Source: Planctomycetota bacterium (GTDB lineage Bacteria; Planctomycetota; Phycisphaerae; WQYP01). From it: a DNA stretch of 10,239 bases. Under the pieces are notes generated by a model that saw only the letters and a list, made by a program, of their open reading frames with translations, was not told where the DNA came from and made no database searches. Numbering within the stretch: the stretch's first letter is position 1; every line of letters begins with the position of its first letter. A program made the translations under genes and the position numbers. Location of the stretch: positions 1 through 10,239 of the forward strand of contig JAKAYZ010000027.1 of assembly GCA_021816165.1 (NCBI GenBank), read 5' to 3'. Positions 6,981 through 10,239 of the stretch are shown here, in pieces.

Positions 6981-6998
6981 GCGGACAGTTATTGTCCG
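6981..6998 (+). repeat. 18-bp direct repeat, copy 2, itself an inverted repeat
   Basis: GCGGACAGTTATTGTCCG repeats copy 1 at 5776-5793 with one change. That change makes this copy a perfect 6-bp inverted repeat, CGGACA-GTTAT-TGTCCG. It is followed by ACGCGGAGACGCGG (7013-7026), a short tandem CGCGGAGA-type repeat of a kind I recall from intergenic DNA of some planctomycetes. Confidence 0.6.
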
Positions 6999-7066
6999 GG
7001 GAGGAAAATGTCACGCGGAGACGCGGTGGAGAGCGTCGTCCAGGCGTGGCATTCCCTGTCACCGGC

Positions 7067-7282
7067 TCAGCCGGGGTCCACTATTGTGGATCCCAATATA
7101 TCCACATTTCCGGCATCCGGGGTCTGCACACTGATACCGACCTGTCCGTTGATGAGCTTACACAAACCTGAAAGCATGTGTTGCTTCCATAGTTGCGGAT
7201 ATAAGCCCAGATCGCGCACCTCATGAAGCAGGTGAAATACACCGCGAACATCAGCAAAGCTCATGCTTTCGGACTTTGCCAT
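7067..7282 (-). pseudogene. N-terminal stub of a LuxR-like transcriptional regulator
   Basis: A 71-codon minus frame begins at ATG 7282 with a good ribosome binding site (GGGGAG, 7294-7289, spacer 6) and ends TGA at 7067. The sequence SFADVRGVFHLLHEVRDLGL, then YPQLWKQHMLSGLCKLINGQ and VGIS, resembles the N-terminal sensing region of LuxR-type regulators common in planctomycetes, where a helix of the form LhEvReLG..p..W..hhL.GLc.L.. is conserved. Such proteins run to 200-400 residues and end in a helix-turn-helix. Here the frame stops after GSTIVDPG, exactly where the right terminal repeat of the putative element lies, and no HTH is found downstream in any frame. The family call comes from remembered resemblance and is moderate. 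A genuine short protein is the alternative. Confidence 0.5.
7073..7094. repeat. Inverted repeat spanning the right junction
   Basis: GGGGTCCAC (7073-7081) and GTGGATCCC (7086-7094) pair over 9 positions with one G:T mismatch around TATT. The left arm is also the right terminal repeat of the putative element. The right arm lies in the LuxR-like remnant, so the junction is flanked by two opposed copies of a GTGGAYCC word. Confidence 0.5.
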
Positions 7283-7599
7283 AGCCGACTCCCCGTAGAA
7301 TCATTCTCACGCTCACAGACTTCGCCAAACACGTCAATACGTGCACGAACTTCACGAACGACGGTTTCAAAGAATTTTGTCAAGCTGCAAAATCGGTTAT
7401 CAGTTTACCCCGATTTGTCGCGAAAAGTCAAGATTTGTGCGGCAACGGTTGGCCGCCTGGGCCTGTGACCGCTTTTGCTGATCCGCATCATGGGTTATCA
7501 CCGTGATCGCGACATTGTCAGAGTGGGGTGATTACAGGGTCTGATCAATAGATGCAGTATGGGTCCGTATTGTCGGTATTGGCCAGCATTAGCAGTAGA
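7283..7599. other. Intergenic region
   Basis: Apart from the promoter-like element and the CACGAAC pair there is no supported gene. A minus frame of 40 codons from a TTG at 7383, reading TKFFETVVREVRARID onward, runs into the start of the LuxR-like stub. It has plausible amino-acid usage but no ribosome binding site. Nothing recognisable lies in 7440-7599. Confidence 0.4.
7402..7431 (-). promoter_or_regulatory. Sigma70-like promoter for the LuxR-like stub
   Basis: On the minus strand TTGACT (7431-7426) is followed after 18 bases by TAAACT (7407-7402), matching consensus at 5/6 and 4/6. Transcription would start near 7395, about 113 bases before ATG 7282. Two CACGAAC words (7344-7350 and 7353-7359, plus-strand reading) repeat in the leader and could be a regulator site. 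Confidence 0.4.
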
Positions 7600-7648
7600 C
7601 GGGGAACCTGTCCTGGCGCAGGGGTAAACCTCTGCTCGTTGTTCCCCG
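7600..7648. ncRNA. Candidate structured element: two stacked helices
   Basis: CGGGGAAC (7600-7607) pairs perfectly with GTTCCCCG (7641-7648). Inside it GCAGGGG (7618-7624) pairs with CCTCTGC (7629-7635), allowing one G:U, around a TAAA loop. The right arm of the outer helix overlaps a 16-bp palindrome at 7644-7659, so the two structures exclude each other, as in attenuators. No T-run, gene or known RNA family is visible. The strand of transcription is unknown. Confidence 0.35.
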
Positions 7649-7659
7649 GCGCGCCGGGG
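7644..7659. repeat. 16-bp perfect GC palindrome
   Basis: CCCCGGCGCGCCGGGG is a perfect palindrome. It overlaps the outer helix of the neighbouring structured element and could act as a protein-binding site or a competing hairpin. Confidence 0.7.
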
Positions 7660-7662
7660 TTC

Positions 7663-7721
7663 GTTGATGGTTGCCCCCACTTCCGCCACGGGCAAATAAT
7701 GGCAGGCTTATTGCCATCAAC
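7663..7721. repeat. Nested inverted repeats next to the metF stop
   Basis: GTTGATGG (7663-7670) pairs with CCATCAAC (7714-7721). Nested inside are TTGCCC (7671-7676) with GGGCAA (7690-7695), and ATGGCA (7699-7704) with TGCCAT (7712-7717). The outer right arm touches the last base of the metF stop codon. The three pairs form a three-way-junction-like layout, though the outer and inner right arms overlap. Confidence 0.5.
7691..7717 (-). terminator. Possible intrinsic terminator of metF
   Basis: Reading the minus strand, ATGGCA (7717-7712), a 7-base loop and TGCCAT (7704-7699) follow the metF TAG by a few bases, and then comes TATTTGCC. The T-tract is short, so the terminator would be weak. A longer alternative pairing of TTATTGCC with GGCAAATAA (one bulged A) is also possible. 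Confidence 0.4.
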
Positions 7722-8635
7722 TACCGCAGGTTGCTGCTGTCACGCGCTCCGAGATTGCGGTAAATTTCCAGTGTGACTTCGGAATTATTGAGCGTATAAA
7801 AATGGATGCCCCGCACGCTGTGATCCAGCAATCCGCGGCATTGTTCGGTGGCCCATAGTACCCCTACGCGGCGCACAGCGTCGGCATCGCCGTTGCAGCG
7901 ATTGATGGAGCGAATTAATTTGGCCGGATAGTGGGCACCCAGGGCCGTTTCCGCCATGCGCTTCATGGAATTCAAGCTGGTGACGGGCATAATGCCCGCG
8001 AGAATGGGAACATGGATGCCCGCGAGTTCGCAGCGTTCCCGGAAATCAAAAAAATCGTGGTTGTCAAAAAACAACTGCGTGACAATATAATCCGCGCCGG
8101 CATCCACCTTGGCCTTGAGATAATCCATTTCCAGCAGCCGGTTGGGTGTCCCGGGATGGCCTTCCGGAAAGCCCGCAACGCCGATGCCAAAACCGCGTTT
8201 GTCACCGTGCGAACCGCTGTGATTAAAAGCGCGGATAAACGACACCAGATCGGCCGCATGATGGAAATCATCAATGGAGCGATCATATCCCGGCAGATCA
8301 CGCGGGGCATCACCGCCAAGCGCCAGAATATTGCTGACTCCGGCGGCGGCGTAACGGTTGAGAATCTCACGGATATCCGCCTGTTTGTGGCATATACACG
8401 TCAGGTGGGGAACGGGGTCCAGCGATGTTTCCTGTTTAATGCGCATGACCAGCGCATGCGTGCGGTCGCGCGTGGAGCCACCGGCTCCGTAGGTTACCGA
8501 TACAAAGGATGGCTTAAGCGATTCCAGACGGGTGATGTGTTCAAACAGCGCCTGCGCCCCGGCATCGCTTTTTGGGGGAAAGAACTCAAAGGAAAAGGTG
8601 GTTTTGTCCCGCGTCAGAATATCAGCAATGTGCAT
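7721..8635 (-). CDS. metF: 5,10-methylenetetrahydrofolate reductase
   Basis: A 304-residue MetF, close to the roughly 296 residues of the E. coli enzyme. It reduces 5,10-methylene-THF to 5-methyl-THF with an FAD cofactor and supplies the methyl group for methionine synthesis in the cytosol. Visible motifs are FSFEFFPPKSD (14-24, E17 the catalytic Glu), VSVTYGAGGSTR (45-56), HLTC (67-70), LALGGDAPRD (104-113, D109 matching the flavin-binding Asp), FPEGHP (156-161), VTQLFFD (185-191, Q187) and GIHFYTLN (276-283). Start ATG 8635 is preferred over ATG 8653, because AAGGA lies 8-12 bases upstream of 8635 and the protein then begins MHIADIL as in homologues. It has its own promoter and stands alone, convergent with nothing nearby and downstream of the ImmA operon on the same strand. 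Confidence 0.97.
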   Translation of the reverse strand: MHIADILTRDKTTFSFEFFPPKSDAGAQALFEHITRLESLKPSFVSVTYGAGGSTRDRTHALVMRIKQETSLDPVPHLTCICHKQADIREILNRYAAAGVSNILALGGDAPRDLPGYDRSIDDFHHAADLVSFIRAFNHSGSHGDKRGFGIGVAGFPEGHPGTPNRLLEMDYLKAKVDAGADYIVTQLFFDNHDFFDFRERCELAGIHVPILAGIMPVTSLNSMKRMAETALGAHYPAKLIRSINRCNGDADAVRRVGVLWATEQCRGLLDHSVRGIHFYTLNNSEVTLEIYRNLGARDSSNLR

Positions 8636-8665
8636 TTGTATCCATCCTTTCATCCGGATAGACAG

Positions 8666-8694
8666 ATAATAGCCTGATCATCCATGGAAAGCAA
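8666..8694 (-). promoter_or_regulatory. metF promoter, sigma70 type
   Basis: On the minus strand TTGCTT (8694-8689) and TATTAT (8671-8666) are separated by exactly 17 bases; the -10 matches consensus at 5/6. Start near 8659 would give a leader of about 24 bases, too short for a SAM riboswitch. The -35 is part of an inverted repeat GGAAAG (8686-8691) / CTTTCC (8706-8711), flanked by CCATGG words at 8682-8687 and 8720-8725, a candidate operator. Confidence 0.6.
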
Positions 8695-8725
8695 CAGGCC
8701 GCGAGCTTTCCTCCGGGAACCATGG

Positions 8726-8921
8726 CAAATGTAGCACAACTGCCCGCAGTTCCGCGATTTATCACAATAGAAGCGCCCATGCATTCTGGACTTGGACAAG
8801 CTCAAACGCGGCGGAAATTGTGTCGGCCCGGCCTGAAGCTGTCACATTATTGGTCATTGATATTTGCACTTGCCCGCCCCGCTTCTGGCTGTCGTTCGGA
8901 TGCGGCAACGCGGCGGGGATA
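8726..8921 (-). other. Gap between the ImmA gene and metF
   Basis: No convincing gene. A 31-codon minus frame (MTNNVTASGRADTISAAFEL onward, ending at 8762) has no ribosome binding site and no recognisable match. No intrinsic terminator was found for the ImmA operon, so readthrough into metF is possible. Confidence 0.35.
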
Positions 8922-9887
8922 TCAGTTGGTTGAGGACTGCTCCCCTGGCCGGGTCCATTCCCCAAGCCGCAATCGCAGAAACTGCTGACCCCGTGGGTCT
9001 CGGATTCGGTCTCCGGCTGCGCCGGTCCATCGGCCGATATATTTTTCGTTAAAGATCCGCAGGGCGGTGTTAATGTCTTTATTCCTGGCGGTTGGCTTAA
9101 AGCTGCTGAGACAACCGTTGACCTGCCCGCGGAATGACGTATTGCCTTCGAAGAGCCACCTGCCAAGCTCCGAAAGAATTTGGGCCCGGCTTTTGGAATT
9201 GCCGATGGATGCGGGCAGCGCCTGAATAAAGAGGCAAGCTTGGGTGGGCGAGTCAATGACGGACGCAACGACGGTTTCTCCGGACCGGTTTGCCTCCTGA
9301 AAAGTACCTCCGGCAGCCTCGCGAGCATGCCTCAACAGCGTTCGGGCCTTCTCATGGTGCACCGTCAGAGTCGTCGACCAAATCCATGCTATTTTGTCCC
9401 CTTTAAAACTCACCACGGCGGCATTGATAAGGCCAAGCGGTTGCGCCAACTCGGCAATCCGACATGCGACCATTACCGGGGATACATTTGCCTTATTGGC
9501 AAGCTTTCGGATCGTCGCGGCATCGACGGGTGGCGCGGTGACAATCCGCTGTATTTCCTCCTTGGGTAACAACATTTCCGCCGCCAAACGGTCGGCAGCC
9601 TTTTCCTCACCTTCATTCGATCCGAAGAAATCGGCGTCAGATCGCACCTCGGAATTGCTTCCCAAAAGCAGATGCGATAATTCGTGTGCAAGCGTAAAGC
9701 GCTGGCGCACAGATGGCATTGTGCTATTGATCGTAATCCGGGCAACGTTGTTATTGCGTATGCACCAGCCCGCACAGCCGGTTAATGTTTTAGAACAGAT
9801 CTCAACACCAATACGGGCGGCAACCGCCTCCGGCCCTTCCGGGAAGTTTTCCTTCGCGATGACCAGCGCCTCTAACAAATCCATCAT
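8922..9887 (-). CDS. ImmA/IrrE-family zinc metallopeptidase
   Basis: A 321-residue protein. Residues about 20-110 form the ImmA/IrrE peptidase domain. RFTLAHELSHLLLG (63-76) carries the HExxH zinc site (H68, E69, H72), and EEKAADRLAAEMLLP (94-108) supplies the third ligand Glu (E95) in the usual ExxAxxxA..LLP form. In the ImmA family this domain cleaves a partner repressor in response to a signal; IrrE/PprI does so after DNA damage. Residues 115-145 (TIRKLANKANVSPVMVACRI) look like the helical segment that follows in many members. The last 150 residues are more variable and may sense the signal. ATG 9887 lies 5 bases after the stop of the upstream gene and has no clear ribosome binding site, so translation is probably coupled. 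A second ATG at 9884 is an equal candidate. Confidence 0.88.
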   Translation of the reverse strand: MMDLLEALVIAKENFPEGPEAVAARIGVEICSKTLTGCAGWCIRNNNVARITINSTMPSVRQRFTLAHELSHLLLGSNSEVRSDADFFGSNEGEEKAADRLAAEMLLPKEEIQRIVTAPPVDAATIRKLANKANVSPVMVACRIAELAQPLGLINAAVVSFKGDKIAWIWSTTLTVHHEKARTLLRHAREAAGGTFQEANRSGETVVASVIDSPTQACLFIQALPASIGNSKSRAQILSELGRWLFEGNTSFRGQVNGCLSSFKPTARNKDINTALRIFNEKYIGRWTGAAGDRIRDPRGQQFLRLRLGEWTRPGEQSSTN

Positions 9888-9892
9888 GGCTG

Positions 9893-10168
9893 TTATCGAT
9901 TCTTGAGCGGCCGAATTCCCAGCACGGAGTTGATATCGTCCAGCAGGGTCTGCTTGGTTGGGGTATCCAGATCAGTCAGCTTGATGCCTCTGAATTTCAG
10001 TGCCACGGAAGGGTGCAGTTCCAGCAGTGAGTGAATGTGGTTTGCCAGCGGATCGCCAGGGAATGGAGCTTTCCTTGGTGAAGACTTAAGGAACTCTTCG
10101 GCCACCTTGGAATCGCCGATAAGGTAAGGCTCTTGTTCCTGCCTGGGTATTGTCGAATGCGTTTTCAT
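9893..10168 (-). CDS. Small hypothetical protein, probable ImmA partner
   Basis: A 91-residue protein from ATG 10168 with a good ribosome binding site (AAGGA at 10181-10177, spacer 8). A longer reading from an upstream GTG at 10201 is less likely. The N-terminus is polar (MKTHSTIPRQEQEPYLIGDS). The middle holds a predicted helix (KVAEEFLKSS) and a Pro/Gly turn. The C-terminal half is helical, with LANHIHSLLELHPSVALKF and LTDLDTPTKQTLLDDINSVL followed by GIRPLKNR. There is no helix-turn-helix and no signal peptide. It sits 5 bases upstream of the ImmA gene and its ATG overlaps the preceding stop, so all three genes form one operon. The context suggests it is a substrate, inhibitor or adaptor of the peptidase; the family is not recognised. 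Confidence 0.75.
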   Translation of the reverse strand: MKTHSTIPRQEQEPYLIGDSKVAEEFLKSSPRKAPFPGDPLANHIHSLLELHPSVALKFRGIKLTDLDTPTKQTLLDDINSVLGIRPLKNR

Positions 10169-10239
10169 TGGACCAATCCTTCTTGCTGCAGCCACTTGCA
10201 CGCTGGCCCCGGCCGCAACTCCATTTTAATGATTTTACC
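10165..10239 (-). CDS. C-terminal end of an upstream operon gene (5' end outside window)
   Basis: The minus frame from the window edge reads GKIIKMELRPGPACKWLQQEGL then VQ and stops at a TGA (10167-10165) that overlaps the ATG of the 91-residue gene as ATGA. This 4-base overlap is the usual sign of translational coupling, which is why I treat it as the end of a real gene rather than chance. Its family cannot be told from 24 residues. It could equally be a 19-residue leader peptide starting at the ATG inside this segment. Confidence 0.5.
   Translation of the reverse strand, partial: GKIIKMELRPGPACKWLQQEGLVQ

Larger units (their letters stand above)
5639..7083. mobile_element. Putative small inserted element with 10-bp terminal inverted repeats
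   Basis: TAGTGGACCC at 5639-5648 is matched in inverted orientation by GGGTCCACTA at 7074-7083, both pointing inward. If the outer TA is a target duplication, the ends are 8-bp GTGGACCC repeats, each followed by a nearby GCCGG. The left end lies where the glycosyltransferase-like homology stops, and the right end lies inside the last codons of a truncated LuxR-like gene. No transposase is recognisable inside. It could be a non-autonomous element or an insertion-deletion scar. A 10-bp match can arise by chance; the agreement with two gene break points is the main support. Confidence 0.35.

Noticed and set aside
7600..7648. Integron attC site or tRNA
   Set aside because: The arms GGGGAAC/GTTCCCC do not fit the RYYYAAC/GTTRRRY core, and no cloverleaf with a T-loop of correct size can be formed.
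8636..8665. SAM or other riboswitch ahead of metF
   Set aside because: The predicted leader is only about 24 bases and holds no known aptamer.
7931..8677. A 248-codon plus-strand frame
   Set aside because: It is antisense to metF, which has all family motifs.
9394..9906. A 170-codon plus-strand frame
   Set aside because: It is antisense to the ImmA-family peptidase with its intact HExxH motif.
1..10239. CRISPR array
   Set aside because: No regularly spaced direct repeats were seen anywhere in the window.

Overview
The window comes from a moderately GC-rich bacterium. No single gene fixes the phylum. Several features together resemble Planctomycetota, perhaps Phycisphaerae: a secreted HEAT-like protein, a TPR tail of a glycosyltransferase-2 type protein, a truncated LuxR-like regulator, and a lone GH57 gene. 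This is inferred from remembered family resemblance, not from a marker gene.

Left third (1-4911, all plus strand): the C-terminal end of an unrecognised gene, then yraN (UPF0102), a Gfo/Idh/MocA NAD(P)-dependent sugar dehydrogenase close to the UDP-GlcNAc 3-dehydrogenase type, a GH57 alpha-amylase-family protein, and a secreted protein with HEAT-like repeats and a proline-rich tail. The first three complete genes are housekeeping or carbohydrate related. The GH57 protein keeps the predicted acid/base Asp but has Asn where the nucleophile Glu is expected.

Middle (4912-7720): a scarred region. A strong minus-strand terminator (4930-4971) lies downstream of the C-terminal remnant of a TPR-containing glycosyltransferase (5145-5638, minus). 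Then comes about 1.4 kb of unrelated DNA carrying one intact-looking gene, a Cys-rich two-TM membrane protein, plus decayed ORFs. After it is the N-terminal stub of a LuxR-like regulator (7067-7282, minus), with its own RBS and an upstream promoter-like sequence. A 10-bp inverted match, TAGTGGACCC/GGGTCCACTA, sits at the two break points. This suggests a small mobile element or insertion-deletion that replaced the 3' part of one gene and the 5' part of another. Next to it is a compact block rich in inverted repeats (7600-7721).

Right third (7721-10239, all minus strand): metF with a good sigma70-type promoter and a possible terminator, then a tightly packed operon of an upstream gene (only 24 residues visible), a 91-aa protein and an ImmA/IrrE-type zinc metallopeptidase. 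That layout resembles immunity-repressor cleavage or toxin-antitoxin modules, except that no helix-turn-helix partner is visible.

The best leads are the substituted GH57 active site, the bounded insertion flanked by two truncated genes, the ImmA operon with an unrecognised small partner, and the hairpin cluster beside metF.
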